From assembly GCA_046347015.1 (NCBI GenBank), contig JAXMHA010000011.1, positions 38,458-102,457 on the forward strand: a stretch of 64,000 bases of DNA, written 5' to 3'. Made by a program: the position numbers and the translations under genes. Position 1 is the first letter of the stretch; each line of letters starts with the position of its first letter. Of the stretch, positions 19,765-28,551 are shown in pieces. Under the pieces are notes generated by a model. It worked only from the letters and a program-made list of their open reading frames with translations. It was not told the DNA's origin and searched no databases. The DNA comes from Dokdonella_A sp046347015 (lineage in GTDB: Bacteria; Pseudomonadota; Gammaproteobacteria; Xanthomonadales; Rhodanobacteraceae).

Positions 19765-20448
19765 TCAGTCGACCACGACGCCATCGAAATCGCCGACGCA
19801 TCCATGTTCGCCGCCCGGCGGGCACGTTTCCGGTGCGCGGCAGATGCGCGTCGTCCGCATTCCGGCGGCTCGCGCCGCATCGAGTTCCTCGGCGATGTCG
19901 GACAGGAACAGGACGTCCGCTGCCGGCACGCCGATGGAGCGTGCGATGCGCCGGTACGATTCCGGGTCGCGCTTGCCACCGGTCTCGGTGTCGTACCAGC
20001 CGTCGACGAGCGGCGACAGGTTGCCGGCCTCGCCGTGGGTGAAGAACAGCTTCTGCGCCGCCACCGATCCAGACGAATACACGTACAGCGCGAGGCCTCG
20101 CGCTTTCCAGCCGCGCAAGCCTGGCGCGACGTCGGGGTAGAAATGGGCGTGAAACGCACCCGACTCGTAGCCATCCTTCCAGACCATGCCCTGCAGCGCC
20201 TTGAGCGGCGTTGCCTTGCGGTCCTCGTCGATCCATTGCAGCAACACGGCGACGATCCCGGCGGTGTCGGTGCGGGCGAGTCCCGCTTCGTCGGCCGTGG
20301 CGTCGAGTTGCCTGCGTACCGCGGGTTCCGATCCATGTGTGTCGATGAACGCGGGAAGGCGGGCGCGCGCGTACGGAAACAGCACGTCCTTGACGAACGA
20401 GATCGAACTCGTGGTGCCTTCGATGTCGGTCAGGATCGCGCGGACCAT
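19765..20448 (-). CDS. mtnC: acireductone synthase (enolase-phosphatase E1)
   Basis: 227-residue HAD-superfamily enzyme that enolises and dephosphorylates 2,3-diketo-5-methylthiopentyl-1-phosphate to acireductone in methionine salvage. HAD motif I is ILTDIEGT (D8, E10), motif II VYSSGSV, motif III lysine in GGKRDPESY and the acidic motif FLSDIAEELDAA. ATG 20448 lies 4 bases after the stop of the PH-domain gene, so it is the last gene of the mtnB-mtnD-PH-mtnC operon. The C-terminal tail CPPGGEHGC is unusual, with two cysteines. Confidence 0.95.
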   Translation of the reverse strand: MVRAILTDIEGTTSSISFVKDVLFPYARARLPAFIDTHGSEPAVRRQLDATADEAGLARTDTAGIVAVLLQWIDEDRKATPLKALQGMVWKDGYESGAFHAHFYPDVAPGLRGWKARGLALYVYSSGSVAAQKLFFTHGEAGNLSPLVDGWYDTETGGKRDPESYRRIARSIGVPAADVLFLSDIAEELDAARAAGMRTTRICRAPETCPPGGEHGCVGDFDGVVVD

Positions 20449-20452
20449 GCGA

Positions 20453-20938
20453 TCAGGCCTTGGCCGGCGCGGTCCGCAGCGATTCGACGTTGGTCGAGTA
20501 TGCGGTCTCGATCGCGCGCTTGACGCCCACCGGGTCCGCAATCCGCCGCAACAGCATCGCCGTCTCGCCGCGGCCGGTGATTTGCACGTCGCCGAAGCCG
20601 AGCAGTCGGCCCCAGATCGATTGGCGGAGGTCCACCGTTTCGATCGACGCAAGCCGCAATTCGGTCGTGTTGCGCGCAATGACGCCGGCCTTGCGGATCA
20701 CGCGGTGGTTCGTGACCCCCTGTTCGATCGCGCGCAGGCGCAGGAACTCGAGCAGCGCGGCCACGGCGGCGATGGTGAGGACGACGATGGCCAACGGCGC
20801 GAACGCGACCGCGCTCGCGAGCGTCGCGACGACGCCGAGCACGACAATGGCCCAGAACCCGAGCCACATCGACCAGTGCAGCGGAAACAGCGCGACGACG
20901 TGCTCGTTCGCGGCGAGCGATTCCCGGATGTACGACAT
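20453..20938 (-). CDS. membrane PH-domain (bPH2/YdbS-like) protein
   Basis: 161 residues. After a short N-terminus (MSYIRESLAANEHVV) come two adjacent transmembrane segments (about 20-65), then a bacterial PH-like fold with the typical NHRVIRKAGVIARNTTELRLASIETVDLRQS and GDVQITGRGE. Proteins with this layout are annotated as PH-domain membrane proteins of unknown role. It is inserted between mtnD and mtnC, 54 bp from the former and 4 bp from the latter, so it is co-transcribed with methionine salvage, to which no obvious enzymatic link exists. Confidence 0.8.
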   Translation of the reverse strand: MSYIRESLAANEHVVALFPLHWSMWLGFWAIVVLGVVATLASAVAFAPLAIVVLTIAAVAALLEFLRLRAIEQGVTNHRVIRKAGVIARNTTELRLASIETVDLRQSIWGRLLGFGDVQITGRGETAMLLRRIADPVGVKRAIETAYSTNVESLRTAPAKA

Positions 20939-20992
20939 GGGCAGGGTTCCGTCAGCAAATGCTGCGGCCATTCCCGGCCGCAGCGACAGCCA

Positions 20993-21538
20993 TCAGTTCT
21001 CGAGGCGCGGGAACCTCGTGGAGATGTCCGCGCCGGTGAAGTCCGCGACCCAGCCCGCGGGGTTCGTGAACAACCGGATCGCGACGAAGTTCGGGCTCGG
21101 GCCCATGTCGAACCAGTGGGGGGTGCGGTCGGGAACCCCGATCAGGTCGCCTTGTTCGCACAACACTTCGTACACACGATGGTCGGGATGCAGGAAGAAC
21201 ATCCCTTCGCCGGCGACGAAGAAGCGCACCTCGTCCTCGGAGTGCGTGTGCTCGTCGAGGAACTTGTTGCGCAGCGCATCCTTTTGCGGATGGTCCGCGG
21301 ACAACGAGATGACGTCGACCGCGCGGTAGCCGTTTTCCTGCTGCAGCCGGTCAATGTCCTTGCGGTACGCGGCGATGACGTCGTCCTGGCTCGCGCCGGC
21401 CTTGATCGTCTGGTCGGTGTGCCATCGCTCGAAGCGCACGCCGATGCGGCCGAGCTCGCGCGCGATCGCGGCGTGGTCGTCGGCGGCGAAAACGGGAGTG
21501 CCGGGTTCCGAATCTTCGAAGACGCGCAGGCGGCTCAT
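20993..21538 (-). CDS. mtnD: acireductone dioxygenase
   Basis: 181-residue cupin that, depending on whether Fe or Ni is bound, converts acireductone to 2-keto-4-methylthiobutyrate plus formate or to methylthiopropionate, CO and formate. Metal ligands H97, H99, E103 (DEHTHSEDEVRFF) and H141 (RTPHWFD) are all present. The start ATG overlaps the mtnB stop as ATGA. Length is normal for the family. Confidence 0.96.
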   Translation of the reverse strand: MSRLRVFEDSEPGTPVFAADDHAAIARELGRIGVRFERWHTDQTIKAGASQDDVIAAYRKDIDRLQQENGYRAVDVISLSADHPQKDALRNKFLDEHTHSEDEVRFFVAGEGMFFLHPDHRVYEVLCEQGDLIGVPDRTPHWFDMGPSPNFVAIRLFTNPAGWVADFTGADISTRFPRLEN

Positions 21539-22182
21539 GTCGAAAGTCTCCTCAAGTCAAGTTCGCAGGCCAGCATGAATTCCAGCGCCTCGAGGTGGCG
21601 CCGCGCCTCGGCCATGTCGCGCCCCCAAGTGTAGATGCCATGCCCGTCGATCAGGTAGCCGCAGAGCGGCCGGCCCGAATCGAGCCACGCATCCACCCGC
21701 GCGACCAGTTCCGGCATGTGCTGCGTGTTCGGGAACACGGGGAGCGCGAGCACGTCGTCGTGCGTCGCGTGGCCCGTGATCGCCTTCTGCAGTTCCCAGC
21801 CCTGCAGGTTCACGACGCCATCCGGCGCGAAGAGCCGCGAAGCAACACTTTGGGTGCGGGAGTGGGTGTGGAGCACCGCATTCATCTCGGGAAAACGCCG
21901 ATAGATCTGGGTGTGCAACGCGGTCTCTGCCGACGGGCGGCCCTTGCCGTCAACCGGCGTCCCGTCGAAGTCGATCGTCATCACGTCGGCGGGGGTCAGG
22001 GCGCCCTTGTCGCGGCCGGACTCGGTGATCGCGACCCGATCGTCGCCGAGGCGCATCGAGAAATTGCTGCTGGTCGCCGGCGTCCAACCGAGCGCCGCGA
22101 GCTGCGCGCCGGCGGCGACGATTTGCCGTGCGCAGTCCTCGCGGCGGGCGGTGTCAGGGACAACTGGAATCGAAGTCGGCAT
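21535..22182 (-). CDS. mtnB: methylthioribulose-1-phosphate dehydratase
   Basis: 215-residue class II aldolase-fold zinc enzyme of methionine salvage, dehydrating methylthioribulose 1-phosphate. Zinc ligands H105 and H107 (VLHTHSRTQS) and H181 (DGHGIYTWG) are visible, with the substrate-phosphate region SSNFSMRL near the N-terminus. First gene of the operon; mtnA and a separate mtnE are not in the window, so the pathway must be completed elsewhere. ATG 22182 chosen as the family-like start; upstream in-frame sequence runs through repeat DNA. Confidence 0.95.
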   Translation of the reverse strand: MPTSIPVVPDTARREDCARQIVAAGAQLAALGWTPATSSNFSMRLGDDRVAITESGRDKGALTPADVMTIDFDGTPVDGKGRPSAETALHTQIYRRFPEMNAVLHTHSRTQSVASRLFAPDGVVNLQGWELQKAITGHATHDDVLALPVFPNTQHMPELVARVDAWLDSGRPLCGYLIDGHGIYTWGRDMAEARRHLEALEFMLACELDLRRLST

Positions 22183-22656
22183 CGGCTTGGAAACCTCTGA
22201 TTTCGCCCGTCTTCCGGGAATCGCGAAGCGACATCGGGATCCAGTGGCTTTTCGGTTCAGCAGTTTGCGACCAAGGCACTCGATTCCCGCTCGCGCGGAA
22301 ATGACGAAATGATGGCCGAATCTGGCCATCCTTGAACGGTGGAGGCATGCAGCGGCGACTATACAAAAACGACGGCGCTCAACCCACATGGTAATACAAA
22401 CAAGAACCATTCCTGTTTCGTGTCAGCGTTCGTTTCCATTCGATGGGTATCCTTGCCCGCGTTGCTTCCCGCGGTCCGTGGCGCTGTGAGGTCTGCAGCA
22501 GGGGCGCGCGGGCAGCCGGTTGGTCGCGTGGTTTGCCGCGCCGCTTGCCGGACGATGGAATGTCGCGAGGTCGCGGCAGGTTCCATCGTTTCGGTGGCAC
22601 ACGGCGAATCAGCGGAACGATGGCCCAGTCGCCTTATCCCGACGGAGGATCCTGTC
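22183..22656. other. mtnB-HiPIP divergent intergenic region with REP-like repeat
   Basis: 474 bp without a gene. Bases about 22202-22316 hold two facing REP-like half-elements, one around CGGGAATCGCGAAGCG and the other CGATTCCCGCTCGCGCGG followed by AAATGACGAAATG. A lower-G+C patch at 22365-22440 may carry promoters for either flank. The rest shows nothing I can name. No SAM-responsive riboswitch was recognised. Confidence 0.5.
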
Positions 22657-23001
22657 ATGTCCCATTCCAACGAAACCGAGTCCCGGCGCCGCTTCCTGAA
22701 GCTTGCGGTCACCGGCGTCGTGGCCGCGCCGATTGTCGCCGCGGTGTTGCCGGAGTTCGCCTGCGCGGCGGACCTGCCGCACCTCGAGGAAAGCGATCCG
22801 ACCGCGATGGCGCTTGGTTACAAGGCCGACGCGACCAAGGTCGACAAGGCGAAATACGCGACCTACAAGGCCGGCGAAGACTGCAGCAACTGCAATTTCT
22901 GGGGCGGCAAGGCCGGCGACCAATGGGGCTCGTGCCAGTTGTTCCCCGGCAAGGACACGCACGCGAACGGCTGGTGCTCAGGTTACAGCAAGAAGGCCTG
23001 A
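22657..23001 (+). CDS. high-potential iron-sulfur protein (HiPIP), Tat-exported
   Basis: 114-residue periplasmic electron carrier with one [4Fe-4S] cluster. The twin-arginine signal SRRRFLKLAVTG with a hydrophobic stretch ends near CAADLPHL. The four cluster cysteines are C76, C79, C93 and C107 (DCSNCNFW, GSCQLF, GWCSGY), the exact HiPIP spacing. A strong ribosome-binding site, GGAGG, sits 8 bases before ATG 22657. Monocistronic: a hairpin terminator follows. Confidence 0.95.
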   Translation: MSHSNETESRRRFLKLAVTGVVAAPIVAAVLPEFACAADLPHLEESDPTAMALGYKADATKVDKAKYATYKAGEDCSNCNFWGGKAGDQWGSCQLFPGKDTHANGWCSGYSKKA

Positions 23002-23058
23002 GTCAAGTTCGACGGCACACCGTGGGGCGTCTCGTGATGCGAGACGCGCCGCTGCAAT

Positions 23059-23094
23059 AATGGCGACCCAGCTCCAGGGTCGCCATTTTCTTGT
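23059..23094 (+). terminator. Rho-independent terminator after the HiPIP gene
   Basis: An 11-bp perfect stem (23059-23069 AATGGCGACCC with 23077-23087 GGGTCGCCATT), a 7-base loop and a T-rich tail TTCTTGTT. It lies 58 bp after the HiPIP stop, and its tail runs into the predicted TTG start of rmuC. Confidence 0.85.
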
Positions 23095-24638
23095 TCACCC
23101 AAGCCGAAATTCCTGTCCTGATCATCGCCGCGGCGGCGGGCTGCGTCGTCGGCGTCGTCGCCACGTGGTGGCTTTCGCGCAAGGCGAAGGCGCAGGCGCG
23201 CATCGACGGGCGCGCCGACCGCGACGCGGAAGTAGTCCGCGCCGAGGAACGTGCATCGGCCGCCGAAGGGCGTGTGGCCGATCTCGGCGCTCGCCTCGAG
23301 CGGTTCGAACAGACGTGGCAGCAGGCCGACCGGACGCTGCGCGAGATGCAACAAAAGCTCGCGGCTGAACAGGAACGCACGACGCAACAGGCGCGCCAGT
23401 TGGCGGAAGCGCGCAGCGAACGCGACCGGTTGCGCGAGCGGCATGACCGACTGGCGACGGATCATGCGCAGATGCAGGAACGCATCGCGGCGGATGCCCG
23501 CGCGATCGAAGGAACGGCAGCACTCATCGAGCGGGTCGACATCCGCTACAAGGAAACCTTCCAGAATCTCGCCCAGCAGATCCTGGACGAGCGCGCGCAG
23601 CGTCTTGGCGCCGAAAGCGAAAAGCAGGTTGGCGGCCTGCTCGAACCGCTGAAGCAGCAACTCAAGGAATTCGACGAACGCATCCGCATCGCCTGGGCCG
23701 GCGACCAGCACGAACGCGGAACGCTCGCGGAGCAAATCCGCTTCCTCGCCGAACTCAACCAGAAGGTCGGCCGCGAAACCGACCAGCTCAGCCGCGCGCT
23801 CAAGGGCGACAACCGCGCGCAGGGCGCGTGGGGCGAGATGGTGCTGGCGACCGTGCTGAAGGCATCCGGCCTGCGCGAGGGGGAAGAGTTCACCGTGCAG
23901 ACCAGCTTGCCGGGCGACGATGGGCGGCAGCAGCGTCCCGACGTCATCGTGCGGCTGCCCGAGAATCGCCAGCTTGTCATCGACGCCAAGGTGTCACTCG
24001 TGGCGTGGGACCGCATGGTCAATGCGGCCGATGACGGCGATCGCGACAGCGCGCTGCGGGAGCATCTCGATTCGCTGCGCCGCCACATCGATGGACTGTC
24101 GGCGCGGGACTACGCGAGTCTCGCCGGGCTGCATACCGTCGACTTCGTGCTGATGTTCGTGCCGATCGAGGCGGCATTCGTCGAAGCCGTCCGCGCGGAC
24201 GAAGCGCTGTTCGCCCGCGCACTCGACCGCAAGATCTGCCTCGTTTGCCCCAGCACGCTGCTGGCGACGTTGCGCACGGTCGATCACATCTGGAAGATCG
24301 AACAGCGCAACCGGTTTGCCGCCGAAATTGCGATGCGCGGCGCGCGCCTCCACGACAACTTCAGGCTGCTGGTGGACGAGATCGAGGCCATCGGCGTGCA
24401 GCTCGACAAGGCCGACAAGGCGCAAAAGAGCGCAATGCGGCGCCTGACCGAAGGCGGCAAGGGCAGCGTACTGCTGCAGGTCGAAAGCCTCAAGGAACTC
24501 GGCGTGCGCGTGAAGCACGAATTGCCGGGCGAGCTCTTGCTGCGGGCGGGTGGCGAACCGACCGGGGACGACGGGACGGCGATAGCCGATTCCGGCGACG
24601 GATCGAGGGCGGTCGCGCCCGAGGATCCGGCGGCGTGA
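23091..24638 (+). CDS. rmuC: RmuC family DNA recombination-limiting protein
   Basis: 515-residue protein. One N-terminal transmembrane helix (about residues 8-28), a long coiled coil (about 40-140), then the RmuC nuclease-like domain with GAWGEMVLATVLKASGL, RPDVIVRLP and VIDAKVSL, a PD-(D/E)XK-type arrangement. E. coli RmuC limits recombination at inverted repeats; the biochemistry is poorly known. The open frame begins at TTG 23091, inside the upstream terminator tail; no ATG or GTG lies between it and the membrane helix, so the true start is uncertain. Its stop overlaps the next start as GTGA. Confidence 0.9.
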   Translation: MFTQAEIPVLIIAAAAGCVVGVVATWWLSRKAKAQARIDGRADRDAEVVRAEERASAAEGRVADLGARLERFEQTWQQADRTLREMQQKLAAEQERTTQQARQLAEARSERDRLRERHDRLATDHAQMQERIAADARAIEGTAALIERVDIRYKETFQNLAQQILDERAQRLGAESEKQVGGLLEPLKQQLKEFDERIRIAWAGDQHERGTLAEQIRFLAELNQKVGRETDQLSRALKGDNRAQGAWGEMVLATVLKASGLREGEEFTVQTSLPGDDGRQQRPDVIVRLPENRQLVIDAKVSLVAWDRMVNAADDGDRDSALREHLDSLRRHIDGLSARDYASLAGLHTVDFVLMFVPIEAAFVEAVRADEALFARALDRKICLVCPSTLLATLRTVDHIWKIEQRNRFAAEIAMRGARLHDNFRLLVDEIEAIGVQLDKADKAQKSAMRRLTEGGKGSVLLQVESLKELGVRVKHELPGELLLRAGGEPTGDDGTAIADSGDGSRAVAPEDPAA

Positions 24639-25060
24639 TCCAGCGGTCGGCGCGGCGGGGGCTTCAATTGCGGGAAGGCAAGATCGATTCGATCCTGGGC
24701 ACCCTGACCCAGGGGTTGGCGCTGCTCGGGGCCGTGGCGGCGCCTTGCCTTGTACTGTCCGCCGCGCGCGGAACAGGAATGGACGGCATCGGCTTCCTGG
24801 CTGGCGTTATCGCATGGGTGGCCTTGCCCTACGCGGCGCTCTTCAGGCTTGCTCGGCGGGGCTCGCGGCGCAGGTACCGAACGGCCGTGCTGGAGGTGGC
24901 AACCGTGGCCGTCGTGGCCGTCGGGTCGTAGCTGTCATGGCTCGGCTTCATCGCACATCCCGATGTGCAGGGCGGCCTGCTGTTCATCCTCGTGCCGTTC
25001 CACCGGCTCGCCGTCGTTGGCACGGTGGTCCTTGCGGGGGGGGTTGCTGAAGGCACCGCC
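24635..25060 (+). pseudogene. small multi-spanning membrane protein gene interrupted by in-frame TAG
   Basis: GTG 24635 overlaps the rmuC stop and opens a frame for 98 residues with two hydrophobic segments and the start of a third, ending at TAG 24929-24931. The same frame continues immediately with LSWLGFIAHPDVQGG and another membrane segment LLFILVPFHRLAVVGTVVLAGG, so the TAG cuts an otherwise intact four-helix protein. The frame stays open to 25213, but composition after about 25050 looks non-coding and a run of eight G at 25026-25033 may hide a second indel. Either a pseudogene or a sequence error. The protein family was not recognised. Confidence 0.6.
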
Positions 25061-25149
25061 GGGGCCGCTGGATCGTCGTCCCCGACGCGTCGATCCCGGC
25101 ACAGCGCAGGCGATCGCGACCAAGGCCCGCGCGTCCCGCCCGATGCGAT

Positions 25150-26607
25150 TCAACGAGGTGGTGGCGTCGTGGTGGCGCGCAACCGGCTGTGCCGGTATCC
25201 GTACCCGAAGTAGATCGCGACTCCGCACAGCGTCCACAGTCCCATCAGCGTCCAGTTGTACCAGTTCTCCCAGTACAGCAGCGCGAAGCAGCTCAGCACG
25301 CCGAGTGTGCAGGTGACTGGCGCGACCGGAACGCGGAATGTGCGTGGCAATTCGGGTCGCGTTCGGCGCAGGATCAGCACGCCGAGGCACACCGCGACGA
25401 ACGCGATCAGCGTGCCCATCGATACGAGGTCGCCGAGCACGTCGAGCGGAAAGACGGCGGCGAGGATCGCGATGCCGGCGCCGGTGATCAGCGTGTTGAC
25501 GTGCGGCGTGCGGTAGCGCGGGTGCAGCTTCGCGAACACCGGTGGCAGCATCCCATCGCGCCCCATGATCATGAAGATGCGCGGCTGCGCGATGATCATC
25601 ACCAGCACCACCGACGACAACCCGGCCAAGGCGCCGATCTCGACCAGCCAGCGCAACCAGTCGAGTTGCGGATGCGCCTTGACGGCGGTGACGACGGGTT
25701 CGGCGGTACCGAGCTGGCCGTATGGCAAGAGGCCTGTCAGCACCGCCGACATGCCGATGTACAGCACGGTGCAGATCGCGAGTGAGGCCAGCGTGCCGAT
25801 CGGCAGGTCGCGCTGCGGGTTTTTCGCTTCTTGCGCCGCGGTCGACGTCGCCTCGAAGCCGATGTACGCGAAAAAGACCAGCGTCGCCGCACGCATGATG
25901 CCGCCCCAGCCGTATTTCTCCGGTCCTTCCGCGGGCGGGATGAACGGATGCCAGAGCTGCGGGTCGACATACTTCCAGCCGGCGATGATGACGATGACGA
26001 TCAGCGCGACCTTCAGCACCACCATCGCGGTGTTGACGCCACTCGACTCGCGGATGCCGACGTAGCAGAGCCACGTCAGCAGCAGCACGATCGCGACGGC
26101 CGGCAGGTTGAACAGCGCGCCGGTCGTGACGAGTTGCTTGTCGACGAAGGCGATCGGCGCGTTGGTCAGCGCCGCCGGCAGGTGCAGCCCCATGTGGTCC
26201 AGCAGGCTCGTGAAATAGCCGGTCCAGCTCACCGCGACCGCGGACGCCGAAACGCCGTACTCCAACACCATGTTCCAGCCGATGAACCACGCCGCGAACT
26301 CGCCGAGCGTCGCGTACGCATACGAGTACGAACTGCCCGACATCGGGATCAGCGTCGCGAACTCGGCGTAGCACAATGCGGTGAAGCTGCAGCAGATCGC
26401 GGCGATGACGAACGACAGCAGGATCGCGGGCCCCGCGTGTTCCGCGGCCGCTTGTCCGGTGATGACGAAGATTCCGCCACCGATCACCGCACCGATACCG
26501 AGCGCGGTCAGACCCCAGGGGCCCAGCGTCCGGCGCAGTTCGACACCGTGTTCATCGGCCGGGATCGATCCGCCGACGGGCTTCTTCGCGAGCAACTGGT
26601 CGAGCAT
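25150..26607 (-). CDS. APC-family amino acid permease (1)
   Basis: 485-residue inner-membrane transporter with about 12 membrane segments. The first segment has the APC signature GIGAVIGGGIFVITG, followed by YAEFATLIPMSGSSYSYAY and FFAYIGFEATSTAAQEAKNPQRDLPIG, as in the cationic amino acid transporter subfamily. The substrate cannot be assigned from sequence. It is the downstream partner of a second, different APC permease, separated by a 207-bp gap containing a REP element, so it probably has its own promoter. Confidence 0.92.
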   Translation of the reverse strand: MLDQLLAKKPVGGSIPADEHGVELRRTLGPWGLTALGIGAVIGGGIFVITGQAAAEHAGPAILLSFVIAAICCSFTALCYAEFATLIPMSGSSYSYAYATLGEFAAWFIGWNMVLEYGVSASAVAVSWTGYFTSLLDHMGLHLPAALTNAPIAFVDKQLVTTGALFNLPAVAIVLLLTWLCYVGIRESSGVNTAMVVLKVALIVIVIIAGWKYVDPQLWHPFIPPAEGPEKYGWGGIMRAATLVFFAYIGFEATSTAAQEAKNPQRDLPIGTLASLAICTVLYIGMSAVLTGLLPYGQLGTAEPVVTAVKAHPQLDWLRWLVEIGALAGLSSVVLVMIIAQPRIFMIMGRDGMLPPVFAKLHPRYRTPHVNTLITGAGIAILAAVFPLDVLGDLVSMGTLIAFVAVCLGVLILRRTRPELPRTFRVPVAPVTCTLGVLSCFALLYWENWYNWTLMGLWTLCGVAIYFGYGYRHSRLRATTTPPPR

Positions 26608-26682
26608 GGCCGTCGGCTCCGCAGAGGGGTTCGGGTTGGTCAGCGGGCCAGCCCTGCAAGGCTTTCGAGAATTCGCTTCTGC

Positions 26683-26768
26683 TCGTCATTCCCGCGAAGG
26701 CGGGAATCCAGCGTCTTCGCTTCCCACCGGGTCATCGAGAGTGGCTCCCCGCCTTCGCGGGGATGACG
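26683..26768. repeat. REP/BIME-type inverted repeat pair
   Basis: Two facing copies of a short palindromic element: CGTCATTCCCGCGAAGGCGG at about 26684-26703 on the plus strand and, on the minus strand, CGTCATCCCCGCGAAGGCGG at about 26749-26768, separated by about 45 bp. Related elements lie at 34508-34695 and, weaker, at 22202-22316 and near 30536. Intergenic location is typical of REP sequences. Confidence 0.8.
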
Positions 26769-26814
26769 GCAATTGTCCAGACCTTCTTTCCCGCGCGGAA
26801 GACAACGTGCAGCG

Positions 26815-28338
26815 TTATTCGGCCGCGCGTCCGGCGTTGTGCGGCGCCATCTGGCTTCGGCTGTATCCGTACAGCCGGTAGAAGATCAGCCCGATGATGG
26901 CCCAGACCACGAACACGATCTTGGCGATGACACTGAGGTTGACGAACAGCAGGACGCACCCGGCCACCGCCAACGGACAGACGATCCATACCAGCGGCGT
27001 GCGGAACGGCCGCGGGCGTGCGGGTTGCCGACGCCGCAGGATCATCACGCCGACCGAGACCATCGCGAACGCGAGCAGCGTGCCGGCGTTCGACGTGTCG
27101 GCGAGCTTGCCCACCGGAAACAACGCGGCGCACAGCGACACGACGATACCGGTGATGTAGGTGATCACGTGCGGCGTGAAGAAGCGCGGATGCACGCTCG
27201 ACAGCACGTCGGGCAGCAGGCCGTCGCGGGACATCGTGAAGAAGATGCGGGTCTGGCCAAACATCATCATCAGGATCACCGACGGCAGCGCGACGACCGC
27301 AGCGAGGCCGATCAGGTTGCCAAGCACCGGGAAGTGCAGCACCCGCATGACGTGGGCGAGTGGTTCGTTGCTGCAGACCAGCGCCATCGATCCCCGGCAG
27401 GCTGCGGCCATTTCCGGCGTGCCGGGGTCGAGCGGAGCGCCGTTCGGCCCCATCATCGGCTGCGCGCCGATCGAACCGGCGGCGCCGTAGCCGACAAGCA
27501 GGTAATACACGGTGCAGATCAGCAACGCGCCGATCAAGCCGATCGGGATGTTGCGGTTTGGATTGCGCGTTTCCTCCGCCGCAGTCGATACCGCATCAAA
27601 ACCGACGTACGCGAAGAAGATCGACGCCGCGGCGCCGAGCACGCCGACGCCGTTGCTTCCGACCGGATTGCCCCAGCCGCCCGGCAGGAACGGGTGCAGG
27701 TTGACGCCTTTCACGGCGGGCACCGAAATGACGATGAACGCGGTCAGCGCGATGATCTTGATTGCGACCAGCACCGCGTTGACGCGCGCGCTCTTGGACG
27801 TACCGACGACCAGCAGCCACGTCACCGCGGCGCCGATCAGGAAGGCCAGCAGGTTGAAGCCGCCGCCGGAGAAAAACCCGGTCTGCAGCCAGGTCGGCAA
27901 CGACAACGTGCCCGGCGTCACGAGGCCGAAGAAGCCGCTGTTGAGCAGGCCGTTCATGTAGCCGGCCCAGCCGACGCAGACCGCGGTCGCCCCGATCGCG
28001 TATTCCAGCACCAGCGCCCAGCCGACGATCCACGCGACCAGCTCGCCCATCACCCCATAGGTGTACGTGTAGGCCGAACCGGAGACCGGAACCATCGCGG
28101 CGAGTTCGGCGTAGGCCAGCGCGGCGAGGCCGCAGACGACTGCCGCGATCACGAACGACAGCATCATGCCTGGGCCGGCCTTCTGCGCGGCCTCGGCGGT
28201 CAATACGAAGATGCCGGTGCCGATCACCGCGCCGATGCCGAGCAGGGTCAACTGGATCGGGCCCAGCTGGCGCTTCAGCGATTTCTTCTCGGCAGTGGCG
28301 AGGATGAGGTCGAGCGGCTTGGTGCGCCAGAAGATCAT
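26815..28338 (-). CDS. APC-family amino acid permease (2)
   Basis: 507-residue inner-membrane transporter, about 12-14 membrane segments. N-terminal MIFWRTKPLD is followed by GIGAVIGTGIFVLTAEAAQKAGPG and YAELAAMVPVSGSAYTYTYG, and later FFAYVGFDAVSTAAEETRNPNRNIPIG. It carries an extracellular-type loop with a Cys pair (about AAACRGSMALVCSN) absent from permease 1. ATG 28338 has GGAG about 7 bases upstream. The two permeases are clearly homologous but far diverged. Confidence 0.92.
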   Translation of the reverse strand: MIFWRTKPLDLILATAEKKSLKRQLGPIQLTLLGIGAVIGTGIFVLTAEAAQKAGPGMMLSFVIAAVVCGLAALAYAELAAMVPVSGSAYTYTYGVMGELVAWIVGWALVLEYAIGATAVCVGWAGYMNGLLNSGFFGLVTPGTLSLPTWLQTGFFSGGGFNLLAFLIGAAVTWLLVVGTSKSARVNAVLVAIKIIALTAFIVISVPAVKGVNLHPFLPGGWGNPVGSNGVGVLGAAASIFFAYVGFDAVSTAAEETRNPNRNIPIGLIGALLICTVYYLLVGYGAAGSIGAQPMMGPNGAPLDPGTPEMAAACRGSMALVCSNEPLAHVMRVLHFPVLGNLIGLAAVVALPSVILMMMFGQTRIFFTMSRDGLLPDVLSSVHPRFFTPHVITYITGIVVSLCAALFPVGKLADTSNAGTLLAFAMVSVGVMILRRRQPARPRPFRTPLVWIVCPLAVAGCVLLFVNLSVIAKIVFVVWAIIGLIFYRLYGYSRSQMAPHNAGRAAE

Positions 28339-28551
28339 GTTTGCTCCAATCCGCGCCGCCTCTCCGGCGGGGAACCGGCGACGAACGCGCAATTCGATCC
28401 CGATGTCGTCTGCCCGCGCGTCCCCTCGGTGCGGGCAGGCCCAAGCCACGGTGCCAGCGCGCCGTACCTTACTTGGCCCCCGGTCCTTCCACAAGCGGTG
28501 GTCGTGCCGCGGGTGCGGCGCAATCCGGAACGCGGCGATGGATGCGATGGA

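Noticed and set aside
22183..22400. SAM or methionine-related riboswitch before mtnB
   Set aside because: The leader contains REP-like palindromes and no recognisable riboswitch core or terminator.
24929..24931. TAG as a recoded (pyrrolysine-type) codon
   Set aside because: No supporting machinery or family precedent; a mutation or sequence error is far simpler.
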